19,271 nt of DNA from an uncultured Lachnospiraceae bacterium (GCA_934370915.1 CAKRNI010000024.1:1-19271); one strand, 5' to 3'. Positions 7,575 to 14,727 are shown, counted from the stretch's first letter. The notes: generated from the letters alone by a model not told the origin. Program-made: numbers and translations.

Positions 7575-8696
7575 CTACGGTTTGCAACTCTTACAAGCCC
7601 CATATCCCTCATCAATCAGCTTCTCCCGCTCTCCCGTATACTTTTTTCGATTCTCAGACTTAATATTCTTCACCGAATCACAGTCCGGTCGGTGGAATTT
7701 CATGGTCTTAGTGTTGAGGATATAGGTTCCGCTCTCTTTTCCAGAGGTTCCTGCATCGGTTTTTCCGGAACCTCCGGATGCCCCTGATGAATTGTTTCCA
7801 GCAGACGACGTACCTAACGTTTTCCCGGTATCTGACGTGCTTCCGCTCTGGCTGCTTCCTGTACTTCCGTCCTTCGCCAGTTCACTCTTTCCCGTCGCAT
7901 AGTCGATCGTGACTCCCGGCTGGACGTTGTAGACATAAACACAGAACAGGACTCCGTCGCCTTCGTCCTCCACAGACTCCGCTTCCATCAGGACTCCGGA
8001 TGCCACAAGATTATCTCCTTCGAAGATCGGCGTCACACGGTACAGTACATGGTTTCCGGTTTCTTTTACATAGTCGGCTGTCAGGTTCTCAAAGGGCAGC
8101 ATTCCCTGAACATTAAGGTATCTCGTACCTGTGATCAGATTCTTTTCATTCGCGTTCTCCGCAGTCAGCTGATATCCGATCAGATGGCATCGGTTATACA
8201 AATATTTTCCATCCACAAAATCATATTTCGCATTGATCCACCCTGTTGGCTTTACCTCTCCGATGGAACCCCGCTTTTCCGTCGGCATCGTATCGGTACT
8301 GACGGAGGCGTAAGCCACGCCGCAGCGGCCTAATGAGTCCAGATCACTGTAGCTTTCAAAAGAGACAGCCGTCAGGTCGTCCTCCGTAAAATACGGAATA
8401 TTTCCATTGACCTCCACATAAGGGGAATCCGTATACTCCGGAATATCGGAGAGACGGAATTCCCCGGTTGCCGACGCATTTCCTGCCAATCCCGATGACG
8501 TTTTATTTCCCTGTCCGCTGCTGCTTCCGGCACCGGAGTTCCCCGCTGCCTCAGCAAGGCTTCCAAGGATATTTCCCGCCGCATGGGCAACATCTGCCGC
8601 CACACTGGCTTTAACGGCCGCATCGCCCTCACAGGCCGTTACCGTCAAAGAGACTGCCGCGATCACGCAAAGCAGCCATTTTCTTAAATTCTTCAT
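7575..8696 (-). CDS. DNA/RNA non-specific endonuclease, secreted lipoprotein (373 aa)
   Basis: The N-terminus is a lipoprotein signal with lipobox VTAC (C22), so the mature protein should be tethered to the outer face of the membrane. A low-complexity Gly/Ser/Ala spacer follows (about 23-77). The nuclease domain (about 80-270) resembles the Endonuclea_NS_2/EndA-like beta-beta-alpha-metal group: TGW (151-153), YNRCHLIGYQL with the expected catalytic H171, NLITGTRYLN (186-195) and HVLYRVTPIF. A second Ser/Gly/Thr spacer (about 275-323) leads to a short C-terminal module with H335-x3-C339 and C368-x2-C371, a likely zinc site often found at the end of this family. The ATG has GAGGGG about 11 bases upstream. 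Likely roles are nucleic-acid scavenging or DNA processing at the surface; family placement is firm, role is inferred. Confidence 0.88.
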   Translation of the reverse strand: MKNLRKWLLCVIAAVSLTVTACEGDAAVKASVAADVAHAAGNILGSLAEAAGNSGAGSSSGQGNKTSSGLAGNASATGEFRLSDIPEYTDSPYVEVNGNIPYFTEDDLTAVSFESYSDLDSLGRCGVAYASVSTDTMPTEKRGSIGEVKPTGWINAKYDFVDGKYLYNRCHLIGYQLTAENANEKNLITGTRYLNVQGMLPFENLTADYVKETGNHVLYRVTPIFEGDNLVASGVLMEAESVEDEGDGVLFCVYVYNVQPGVTIDYATGKSELAKDGSTGSSQSGSTSDTGKTLGTSSAGNNSSGASGGSGKTDAGTSGKESGTYILNTKTMKFHRPDCDSVKNIKSENRKKYTGEREKLIDEGYGACKSCKP

Positions 8697-8862
8697 ATTC
8701 TGTCATTCCCCTCTGTTGCCATATTTTCTATCGCAGTCTGCCTTTCCGCCAAATGCTCTGTACATGCTCCCCTGTCACAATCTCCAATGTCCCACTATAT
8801 TTTCTGAACTATCGGAATTCAAACTGCCTTCAGAGTCACTCTGCTTATCATACATTCATATT

Positions 8863-9270
8863 TTACCGGATGTACCTCTCTCTGGTGATTTTCTCGTGGG
8901 AAGATCCTGCAAATTCTTTCGTCTCCACACACTGCCAGCCGCCAAGATCCACCGGAAAATACACATCCGCCGGATAATCCCTGTTCCAGCGGTACACATA
9001 GATCTCTTCGATCCTGTCCACACATCCGGAAACATCCGCATTCTCCACAAAGCAGAATTCCCCGTCCCCAGCGGCATCGAGAAACATTTCATCCACCCGG
9101 ATTTCATCCTCGTCACTCTCCGTAAACTGTTTTCTGCTGTACGCGTTCATCCACAGCGCTTTCCCCGCCGTGAGCTCCAACACATCCGCCCGCAGGACGC
9201 GATCCTGGCTCTGGCGGCGGTGATTGAACATCATTCCATTATGGTCATCCACACATACGATCAATATCAT
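8863..9270 (-). CDS. Conserved hypothetical protein with RWNRDYPAD motif (135 aa)
   Basis: I recall similar small proteins in Lachnospiraceae genomes but know of no established function. The motifs look conserved: MILIVCVDDHNGMMFN followed by RRQSQDR (18-24), LWMNAYS (39-45), YRWNRDYPADVYFP (93-106) and FAGSSHEKI (120-128). The protein is cytoplasmic (no signal or membrane segment), acidic, and has several conserved-looking Cys and Trp residues. The ATG is preceded by GAGGGG at 5-6 bases and by a plausible promoter. The next gene on the strand, the secreted nuclease, begins 166 bp further on, so co-transcription is possible but not clear. The intervening DNA shows no convincing promoter or terminator. 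Confidence 0.75.
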   Translation of the reverse strand: MILIVCVDDHNGMMFNHRRQSQDRVLRADVLELTAGKALWMNAYSRKQFTESDEDEIRVDEMFLDAAGDGEFCFVENADVSGCVDRIEEIYVYRWNRDYPADVYFPVDLGGWQCVETKEFAGSSHEKITRERYIR

Positions 9271-9306
9271 ATGATCCCCTCTCTCCCTGTTTAACTTCTG
9301 CCTCCC

Positions 9307-9335
9307 ATTTTACCACATTTTCCGCCTGTATACAA
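9307..9335 (-). promoter_or_regulatory. Predicted promoter for the 135-aa gene
   Basis: Minus strand: TTGTAT (9330-9335), 17-bp spacer, TAAAAT (9307-9312), 36 bases before the start codon. Confidence 0.5.
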
Positions 9336-9411
9336 CCATATGTTCGATTCTTTCATACACGCACTATCAAAACTCCCAGCAAAATTTCTTCACTTTTTCC
9401 CATGGAAAATC

Positions 9412-9440
9412 TTGACATCCATCCTCTGTGGTGCGATAAT
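9412..9440 (+). promoter_or_regulatory. Strong predicted promoter of the tRNA-Ala gene
   Basis: Consensus TTGACA (9412-9417), 17-bp spacer, GATAAT (9435-9440). It ends 25 bases before the tRNA. Confidence 0.8.
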
Positions 9441-9465
9441 AATGAAGTCAAAAAAATATCGTTAT

Positions 9466-9538
9466 GGGCTTGTAGCGCAGTTGGGAGCGCACCACATTCG
9501 CATTGTGGGGGTCGTCGGTTCGAATCCGATCAGGTCCA
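9466..9538 (+). tRNA. tRNA-Ala (anticodon CGC)
   Basis: The full cloverleaf can be drawn. The acceptor stem is 9466-9472 with 9531-9537. The D stem is GCGC/GCGC. The anticodon stem is CCACA/TGTGG with loop TTCGCAT (anticodon CGC at 9499-9501, reading GCG). The T-arm has TTCGAAT. The third acceptor pair is G-U, the identity element of alanine tRNAs, and position 73 is A. The 3' CCA is not encoded. The gene stands alone between its own promoter and terminator. Confidence 0.95.
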
Positions 9539-9541
9539 CTG

Positions 9542-9579
9542 AAAAAAACACCATTTCCATTGCGAGATGGTGTTTTTTT
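9542..9579 (+). terminator. Terminator of the tRNA gene
   Basis: The A-run plus CACCAT (9542-9554) pairs with ATGGTG plus a seven-T run (9567-9579), starting three bases after the tRNA. Confidence 0.9.
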
Positions 9580-9746
9580 ACGGAAAGTCCCCTACATTCT
9601 TCTTTCCTTCTCTTTTTGTCCCTCAATATATGCCATCACCTGATCCCGGCTTCGATCACTTACGGTGACTGCACAATCCATGTTTACATGATATCATATG
9701 TTCCTATGTGCGGCAGACACTGGTTCTGTGTCTCGATAAATAATTT
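9580..9746. other. Non-coding stretch between tRNA and amidase
   Basis: No supported gene. The minus strand has a 29-codon ATG frame (9592-9681) without a ribosome binding site. No integrase or attachment-site repeat of the tRNA 3' end is visible here. Confidence 0.5.
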
Positions 9747-9787
9747 GGCACATCACCAAAGTAACGAGAATTCGGTGTGCCGTTTTT
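9747..9787 (+). terminator. Second plus-strand hairpin terminator downstream of the tRNA
   Basis: GGCACATC (9747-9754) pairs with GGTGTGCC (9774-9781, one G-U pair), followed by G and five T. No plus-strand gene lies between it and the tRNA terminator, so it may be a backup stop or the remnant of a lost gene. Confidence 0.6.
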
Positions 9788-9788
9788 C

Positions 9789-9821
9789 AAAAACCGCCGC
9801 CAGGTATCTTCCCAGCAGCGG
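9789..9821 (-). terminator. Terminator of the amidase gene
   Basis: Minus strand: a GC-rich imperfect stem of about 10 bp (CCGCTGC... with ...GCGGCGG, 9794-9821) followed by TTTTT (9793-9789), 37 bases after the amidase stop. Confidence 0.7.
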
Positions 9822-9858
9822 TATTCTCTTATATTCTTCCCATATAACTCTCCAAAAT

Positions 9859-11013
9859 TTACTGTCCAAAAAAGCCCTTCACACCGACAACAAGCCCATC
9901 CGCCAGTTTCCCAAGCGTCGCATCATCATGGGCAGATTTCCCATCCCCCAGTTCGATATCAATACTCGGAATTGTAGAATACGACGTCTGGGTCAGATCC
10001 ATCTCCATGGATCCCGACGAGAAGATCTTCACACCGTTCTGCTTCAGCCCACCAACCAGCGCGCTTCCAAGCTTATTGTGGGACTCCCAGTGGGACGCCA
10101 CCGGCTCCATGGCACGGTAGGCAGCATTATTCGGCACACTCATGTAAAACGCGCCCTTGTCCGTCTTCGTGGAATCCCAGTGCAGGGCGATATGGCAGTC
10201 CGCCTTGTTGTTCGCCATGACGGTTCTCGCCACATTGTCGAGCTGCACATCACTTCCGTCACGGATCATCAGCACATCATATCCCGCTGCCAGAAGCTTA
10301 TCCCTAAAAATCTGCGCCATCCGAAGCGTCACGGTGCTCTCCGCCGTTCCGTCCGCGAACGTCATTCCACCGGATACCGCAACGGCTTTCGTCGCTCCGG
10401 CCCCTGTAGTTCCGCCTGTCACCTTTGCCGTTTTGTCGGGATGACAGAAGGTCTTTACCTTCGATCCGCCGGATGTACCATGTCCGGCATTTACAGCAAC
10501 CACCTTGTTTTTGCGGTTTACGGTCCCATTGTGATAGAATACCGCACAGCCGCTGTTGATTGCGGACATCCCCGCATATTTCCAGTTGGAATCCATTCCG
10601 ACCTGATAAGCCTTATCCACATACGCCTTTAAGGCGTCCGGTACTGTCACGGTTCCATCGGCAGCGACTGTGGATGTTCCGCCTGCAGTTGTCGCCCCCG
10701 TTTTCGCAGTGCTGCTCTGCGGCTTGCTGGTCGCCAGATAGCGGCTTGCCACATAGACGGTCGTCTTCGCCCCACCGATCTGCACTTCGCTCCATTCCCC
10801 ATTGTTTTTCACTCTGGAGAGTTCTGTCCCGCGGGGCAGTGTTCCAAGCACCGCCCCGGATGCTGTGGACGGCTGATTTCTGTAATTTAACTTCGATGCG
10901 TTCACATATACGGTGTCCGCAAACGCCGTCATCGGCACCGACGCGGCGAACAGGACGCCGAGTCCTGCGCAGAAACCTGCGACAGGTCCTTTAATACTCT
11001 TCTTTTTCTCCAT
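9859..11013 (-). CDS. N-acetylmuramoyl-L-alanine amidase (Amidase_3) with SH3 domain (384 aa)
   Basis: This enzyme cleaves the amide bond between MurNAc and the stem peptide. A signal peptide (residues 1-32, ending TAFA) is followed by a bacterial SH3 domain (about 33-94, with KLNYRNQPS and YVASRYLA) that probably binds the wall, a Thr/Ala/Gly linker (95-122), and an Amidase_3 domain (about 168-384). The expected zinc ligands are H178 (NAGHG), E225 (AEST) and H278 (IALHWD); the catalytic Glu is E354 (IDIELGDG). The start at 11013 has GGAAGG 7 bases upstream and a perfect signal peptide; the frame is open for 41 more codons upstream, but that stretch overlaps a hairpin and encodes no signal. 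The NlpC/P60 gene lies 158 bp upstream on the same strand, so the two hydrolases may be co-expressed. Confidence 0.92.
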   Translation of the reverse strand: MEKKKSIKGPVAGFCAGLGVLFAASVPMTAFADTVYVNASKLNYRNQPSTASGAVLGTLPRGTELSRVKNNGEWSEVQIGGAKTTVYVASRYLATSKPQSSTAKTGATTAGGTSTVAADGTVTVPDALKAYVDKAYQVGMDSNWKYAGMSAINSGCAVFYHNGTVNRKNKVVAVNAGHGTSGGSKVKTFCHPDKTAKVTGGTTGAGATKAVAVSGGMTFADGTAESTVTLRMAQIFRDKLLAAGYDVLMIRDGSDVQLDNVARTVMANNKADCHIALHWDSTKTDKGAFYMSVPNNAAYRAMEPVASHWESHNKLGSALVGGLKQNGVKIFSSGSMEMDLTQTSYSTIPSIDIELGDGKSAHDDATLGKLADGLVVGVKGFFGQ

Positions 11014-11123
11014 ATTCTTTCCTTCCCATGCATTCCGGACCTGATCCACCCGGAAAAATTTTAATATGATCCGGCTTACCAGTCTGAGGAATTCATTTCT
11101 TCCAAACTTACTTTCCTTATCAA

Positions 11124-11151
11124 GACAGCCCGGCATCTCTACCGGGCTGTC
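11124..11151 (-). terminator. GC-rich hairpin between the two wall-hydrolase genes
   Basis: Perfect 10-bp stem GACAGCCCGG / CCGGGCTGTC with an 8-base loop, 20 bases after the NlpC/P60 stop. The tail on the minus strand (TTGATAAGG) is a poor T-run, so it may be a leaky terminator or an mRNA-stabilising hairpin that allows partial read-through into the amidase gene. Confidence 0.55.
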
Positions 11152-11171
11152 CGAAATCTTCCAATTTTTAA

Positions 11172-13391
11172 TTAATCACCAAGTACATTCACGATCTTCG
11201 CCGGAGTACGATAGTTCCATGTGGAGATCTTGATACCGGATCTCGCGTTGGACGCATGGCAAACCTGGCCATTTCCGATATAGAGCGCAACATGGTTGAT
11301 TCCGCCGCTGCCGGAGTAGAATACAAGGTCACCCGGACGCATCTGGCTCGAGGTGATCGACTTTCCGCTTCCCGACTGTGCACCGGAATTATGCGGCAGG
11401 GATACACCGAATTTCGCCATGACAGACATCGTAAATCCGGAACAGTCCGTTCCGTTTGTCAGGCTCGTTCCGCCGTAGACATATCTGTTTCCAACGAACT
11501 GAACTGCGTAGTTTGCGATCTGGGCACGTTTGGAGGAAACACTTCCGGACTTCGATCCTGCAGCCCCGTCGTTTGCGCTGTTTTTCTTGCCGCTGTTCTT
11601 CTTACCGGAATTATTCTTCGTGTTGTTCTTCGAATTACTCTTAGAGTCATTCTTAGAAGAAGTATCCGCAACCTCGACCACCGGCGTATACTTGATCGCC
11701 TCTTCCAGACCATACTTAACGTCCACATAATCGCTGGACAGGTATGCGTCCTGATCATCGATCTCGATCTTTACCCAGCCATACTGCTGATCCGCTACAA
11801 GGAATCGCTCGCTGTTGGAGATCTGCGTGTAGATCGAAGAGTTCGTATTTGGTTCTGTGCGGACATTGACGCCGTCCGTGTTGGAGATCGCCATCAGCTT
11901 TGCAACCTGAAGCGCCTTGTCCTTCGCCTGCTGTCCTGTCAGGATATACTCGGATTTTACATAACCGGTGATATTTCCGGAACGGATCCTGAACCAGCCC
12001 GATGTGGAAGTGTCAAGGATATCACAGCCTGCGTTGCTCGGCAGCTTCGCGATGATCTTGCCCTTCTTCTCATCCGGATTGTCGCGGACATTCAGGTAAT
12101 TGGACACATTGGATACACCGAGATTATCATAAAGGCTTAAGACCGTCTGTCTCATATCCTGCTTGATCGCCTCATCCAGAGCGTATTTTACGGTGACATA
12201 ATCCGCAGAAATATATCCGGAAGAAATCTGGATCCAGCCCTCCTGCTGCCCCTTGATGTCATATCTTTCGTTTTTAAATACCTGCTCCACAACATTCGCG
12301 TCCGCCTTCGGCTCTGACCGGACATTTAACTTATCCGCATCGATCACGGCACGCTCAGCCACATTCTCCGCAGCCAGTTTTTTCGCCTCGTCCCCGGTAT
12401 AGACATACTGGGAGCTTACATAGCCGGTCACACCGCCGGAGGAAATCTTATACCAGCCATCCGTGGAGGTATCCAGGATCTCGCAGGCACCGCCCTTCGG
12501 CAGCTTTCCTACGACCTCACCGAAGCTCTCCGGGGTCTTTCTGACATTCAGATAGCCTGAGACCTCCGCGATTCCAAGGTTTGCGTAGCTGTCCACAATG
12601 CTCTGGACCGTCTTTTCATATTCCTTAGACGCGATCTCCTCGGCAGAAAGAGTGGTCTCCAGAACGATATTTCTCTCCCCGGTGCTCTCGGACGCAGCCT
12701 CCGTTGTCTCTAAGGAAGCCGCTGCGGTCTCAACCTTCATCCCTCTGGAAAAAGTGTCCCTGTGATTTCCGATCACAGTTCCCGCAACCGCAACCACCGC
12801 GACCACTGCAACAGCCGCTCCGCCTGCCGCGAGGATCTTCATATACGGCATCGCTGCTTTTTTCTTTTTGATCTCACGCAGTCTTAAGATATTTTCACGC
12901 TGACTTGCCTGATGCTCCCTTTTCGGGCGCCCGGACTGCTGTTTTTCCCTTCGATTTCCGGAACGTCTTCCCGCAGAGCGCAATCTCTGTCCCTCTGTCT
13001 CCGATTCAATGCTGTCGGTTTCTGCGGCTTCGACCTCAGGCTCTGTGCTGGCGGTTTCTACTGCTTCGACCTCAGGCTCTGTGCTGCGGACTTCTGCGGC
13101 TTTAACCTCTGCCTCTGTGCTGGCGGTTTCTGCGGCTTTAACCTCAGGCTCTGTGCTGCGGACTTCTGCGGCTTTAACCTCCGGCTCTGTGCTGTCGGCT
13201 TCTGTGGCTTTGGTCTCCGGCTCTGTGCTGTCGGCTTCTGCTGCTTCGACCTCCGGCTCTGTGCTGTCGGCTTCTGCTGCTTTGACCTCCGGTTCTTTCT
13301 CGGATTTCTCCGCCGGGATTTCCGAGATCACAGGCTCCATCTGATCCGGAGCATCTTTCTTAGTTTCTTCTATTATTTCTCTGTCTGACAT
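11172..13391 (-). CDS. Membrane-anchored NlpC/P60 endopeptidase with four SH3 domains (739 aa)
   Basis: NlpC/P60 enzymes cut peptidoglycan stem peptides. Order: an acidic cytoplasmic region with eight 12-residue repeats (33-128), a very basic stretch (137-183), one membrane segment (about 186-208), an acidic/coiled stretch to about 265, four bacterial SH3 domains (about 272-330, 346-402, 425-483, 498-558), a Lys/Asn/Ser linker (578-615), and the catalytic domain (about 620-739). Catalytic residues are visible: C650 in TDCSGF, H700 in INHVALYIG and H712 in CHAS. The basic block before the membrane segment predicts N-terminus inside, enzyme outside. GGAG lies 7 bases before the ATG. A consensus promoter overlapped by paired palindromes lies 69 bp upstream. 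The long repetitive cytoplasmic domain is unusual for this family and could be a regulatory or docking arm. Confidence 0.92.
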   Translation of the reverse strand: MSDREIIEETKKDAPDQMEPVISEIPAEKSEKEPEVKAAEADSTEPEVEAAEADSTEPETKATEADSTEPEVKAAEVRSTEPEVKAAETASTEAEVKAAEVRSTEPEVEAVETASTEPEVEAAETDSIESETEGQRLRSAGRRSGNRREKQQSGRPKREHQASQRENILRLREIKKKKAAMPYMKILAAGGAAVAVVAVVAVAGTVIGNHRDTFSRGMKVETAAASLETTEAASESTGERNIVLETTLSAEEIASKEYEKTVQSIVDSYANLGIAEVSGYLNVRKTPESFGEVVGKLPKGGACEILDTSTDGWYKISSGGVTGYVSSQYVYTGDEAKKLAAENVAERAVIDADKLNVRSEPKADANVVEQVFKNERYDIKGQQEGWIQISSGYISADYVTVKYALDEAIKQDMRQTVLSLYDNLGVSNVSNYLNVRDNPDEKKGKIIAKLPSNAGCDILDTSTSGWFRIRSGNITGYVKSEYILTGQQAKDKALQVAKLMAISNTDGVNVRTEPNTNSSIYTQISNSERFLVADQQYGWVKIEIDDQDAYLSSDYVDVKYGLEEAIKYTPVVEVADTSSKNDSKSNSKNNTKNNSGKKNSGKKNSANDGAAGSKSGSVSSKRAQIANYAVQFVGNRYVYGGTSLTNGTDCSGFTMSVMAKFGVSLPHNSGAQSGSGKSITSSQMRPGDLVFYSGSGGINHVALYIGNGQVCHASNARSGIKISTWNYRTPAKIVNVLGD
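11688..12611 (-). repeat. Tandem duplication of an SH3-SH3 unit
   Basis: Residues 261-411 and 415-568 of the NlpC/P60 protein align through their length: each has an NLG-[I/V] helix, YLNVR-x-x-P, C-[E/D]-ILDTST-x-GW, TGYV, a short helix, a second NVR-[S/T]-EP domain, and a closing VKY-[A/G]-L-[D/E]-EAIK. The two halves are clearly diverged, so the duplication is old. Confidence 0.8.
13008..13295 (-). repeat. Eight tandem 36-bp repeats in the NlpC/P60 coding region
   Basis: Exactly 288 bp encode eight 12-residue units of the type EPEVKAAEADST (residues 33-128), with variants such as EPEVKAAEVRST and EPEVEAVETAST. DNA similarity between units is high, and gain or loss of a unit would keep the reading frame. 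Confidence 0.9.
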
Positions 13392-13432
13392 GTATGTTCT
13401 CCATCACCCCGTCCCATAGACGGTCATCACAT

Positions 13433-13470
13433 ATTGTTACAATTTTTGCTCTACCCGTAATTGTAACAAT
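13433..13470. promoter_or_regulatory. Paired palindromic operator candidate, ATTGTWACAAT x2
   Basis: ATTGTTACAATT (13433-13444) and AATTGTAACAAT (13459-13470) form a perfect 12-bp inverted repeat. Each copy is also a 5-1-5 palindrome. One copy contains the -10 box of the promoter below; the other lies about 10-20 bases after the expected transcription start. This arrangement is typical of a repressor operator. I cannot name the regulator. Confidence 0.6.
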
Positions 13471-13488
13471 CCCGGCGGAACCTGTCAA
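13460..13488 (-). promoter_or_regulatory. Predicted promoter of the NlpC/P60 gene
   Basis: Minus strand: TTGACA (13483-13488), 17-bp spacer, TACAAT (13460-13465). The start codon is 69 bases downstream of the -10 box. Confidence 0.75.
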
Positions 13489-13532
13489 ATTTTTTCCACC
13501 GGGATTTATGATAAATTTCTGTCAAATTTCTT

Positions 13533-13563
13533 AAAAAATTACATCTGCTGCCGGAATCCGGCT
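13533..13563 (-). terminator. Possible weak terminator of the DUF1177 gene
   Basis: Minus strand: GCCGG (13558-13562) pairs with CCGGC (13550-13554) over a 3-base loop. A six-T run follows, but only after about 11 bases, so it is a poor intrinsic terminator. Confidence 0.35.
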
Positions 13564-13587
13564 GTGGCCCGGGGCTTTGCCTGAAGC

Positions 13588-14538
13588 TTACGCCTCTTCA
13601 CTCTTTTTTCCAAGCGTCTGGAAGTGCTCCATATTGCCGTAAAGCTCCTTGATCCGCGCAAACTCCTCTTTGTCCAGAAAACTCAGTTTTCCTCTTCCGA
13701 ATGCCTTCGCCGACTCGATCATAAACCGGGCCGCCTCATCCAGATCTTCCATATGGGTAGCTCCCGTCGCACATCCGGCAACGGTCGTCTCTGTCGTGAT
13801 CGCAACACCTACCACCGGAGCTTTTGTCGCCGTCGCAGGCTGCAGGATGCTGTTTAAATGGAAGATTCCATTTCCATAAGGCGTGATATCCTGCTGTGTC
13901 AGAGCGAATACGTATGGAAGTTTTCCTGTTGTCGTCTGCATCACATCGAGAAGATCTTCACTGACTCTCAAAATATATCCCTGACATACCGTCGGTGAGA
14001 TTGCAAATCCGCGGTGGTTGATGATCCTGTTTCCCTTTGTGGTATCCACAACCAGAACTGCGTCCAGAGCGTCCGTCACTTCCTCCTTATTCACCTGCCA
14101 GGTCTCCACCGGGGAGTTCATAAACGGCACCGGCTCATGGGGAGCTGTCGGAGCGTCCGGGCAGACATGGGTAGATATAAATACGTCGCCCTCAAGGAAA
14201 TCACCCTTTGCCTGCATTCTGAGAAGCTTTGCGGCAACCGCTAACGCTGTCAATGCACCGTCACCGTCGGAGACAAACCCAATCTGTTCCGGTCTTGCCC
14301 CCAGGCCGCCGAGGCGTCCGAGAATCCCGATCGTTCCGGCGTTTCCGCCCTTTGATTTTCCGTTTTTTCCCGGAATCAGGATTCTCACCATATCTGTATG
14401 GCCTTTTGGTCCTTCAAGCGGATACGTTTCCACCTGACACATGGGATCGATGGATCTAAAATACTCCACCACCTCGCTGCCGGACGCTGATGCGCTGTCT
14501 AACATGTCAAATAATTCGATCAATTCTTTGTACAACAT
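13588..14538 (-). CDS. DUF1177 domain-containing protein (316 aa)
   Basis: The sequence matches the DUF1177 family (PF06675) along its whole length: GTIGILGRLGGLGARPEQIG (68-87), FVSDGDGALTALA, THVCPDAPTAPHEPVPFM, VDTTKGNRIINHRGFAISPT, SEDLLDVM, QDITPYGNGIFHLNSILQPA and CATGATHMEDLDEAARF. Conserved His, Asp, Cys and Asn residues look like a metal-binding or hydrolytic site, but I know of no proven activity. There is no signal peptide. AGGAG lies 7 bases before the ATG, directly downstream of a short leader hairpin (CGGTCT/AGACCG, 14556-14573). Upstream on the same strand, across a 133-bp structured element, is a TAXI solute-binding lipoprotein. I recall DUF1177 genes near transporters in other genomes, which would fit a role in catabolism of an imported compound. 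Confidence 0.9.
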   Translation of the reverse strand: MLYKELIELFDMLDSASASGSEVVEYFRSIDPMCQVETYPLEGPKGHTDMVRILIPGKNGKSKGGNAGTIGILGRLGGLGARPEQIGFVSDGDGALTALAVAAKLLRMQAKGDFLEGDVFISTHVCPDAPTAPHEPVPFMNSPVETWQVNKEEVTDALDAVLVVDTTKGNRIINHRGFAISPTVCQGYILRVSEDLLDVMQTTTGKLPYVFALTQQDITPYGNGIFHLNSILQPATATKAPVVGVAITTETTVAGCATGATHMEDLDEAARFMIESAKAFGRGKLSFLDKEEFARIKELYGNMEHFQTLGKKSEEA

Positions 14539-14594
14539 AGGACATCTCCTTTTCCCGGTCTCTTATAAGACCGCTTGTTATTTTGAGGGATATT

Positions 14595-14727
14595 GTAACT
14601 GTTCAGTACCCTCACAGTTACGCGCAAAAATCCATTCCAAATCGGCTGTGCCGATAGGATTTTTGCCTTCTATTCTAAGTTTTCTTACGGTCAGCGCAGT
14701 AAATGCGCAGACCTACTGAACAGTTAC
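14595..14727. mobile_element. 133-bp MITE-like element with 14-bp perfect terminal inverted repeats
   Basis: The ends GTAACTGTTCAGTA (14595-14608) and TACTGAACAGTTAC (14714-14727) are perfect inverted repeats. Inside are a nested hairpin (GCAAAAATCC 14624-14633 with GGATTTTTGC 14657-14666, enclosing ATCGGC/GCCGAT) and a second hairpin (GGTC-A-GCGCA 14689-14698 with TGCGC-A-GACC 14704-14713). It has no coding capacity. Flanks GGATATT and GGAATATT are similar but not an exact target duplication. It separates the TAXI and DUF1177 genes. Without a genome search, a structured RNA or a complex terminator is the alternative. Confidence 0.6.

Noticed and set aside
9466..9538. Integration site of a mobile element at the tRNA 3' end
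   Set aside because: No repeated copy of the tRNA 3' end and no integrase was found in the window.
9592..9681. 29-codon minus-strand frame after the tRNA
   Set aside because: Amino-acid content looks plausible, but there is no Shine-Dalgarno site and an in-frame stop lies just upstream; too short to support.
9340..10632. 430-codon open frame on the plus strand
   Set aside because: It runs through the tRNA-Ala gene and its terminator and lies antisense to the well-supported amidase; no ribosome binding site or recognisable domain.
10890..11136. Upstream start for the amidase at 11136
   Set aside because: It would place 41 residues without signal character before a textbook signal peptide and would overlap the intergenic hairpin.
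11256..12140. 294-codon plus-strand frame antisense to the NlpC/P60 gene
   Set aside because: It opposes the SH3 and catalytic domains, whose motifs are unmistakable; the frame is a by-product of their codon use.
13008..13295. CRISPR array
   Set aside because: The 36-bp units abut without unique spacers and encode a regular protein repeat; no cas genes are present.
13009..13344. Repetitive plus-strand frames opposite the 36-bp array
   Set aside because: They only mirror the repeat array; the minus-strand reading has the start, membrane segment and enzyme domain.
13433..13470. WalR-type box (TGTWAH-N5-TGTWAH) for a wall hydrolase
   Set aside because: TGTTAC and TGTAAC half-sites occur, but in inverted arrangement with spacing far from the direct-repeat N5 layout.
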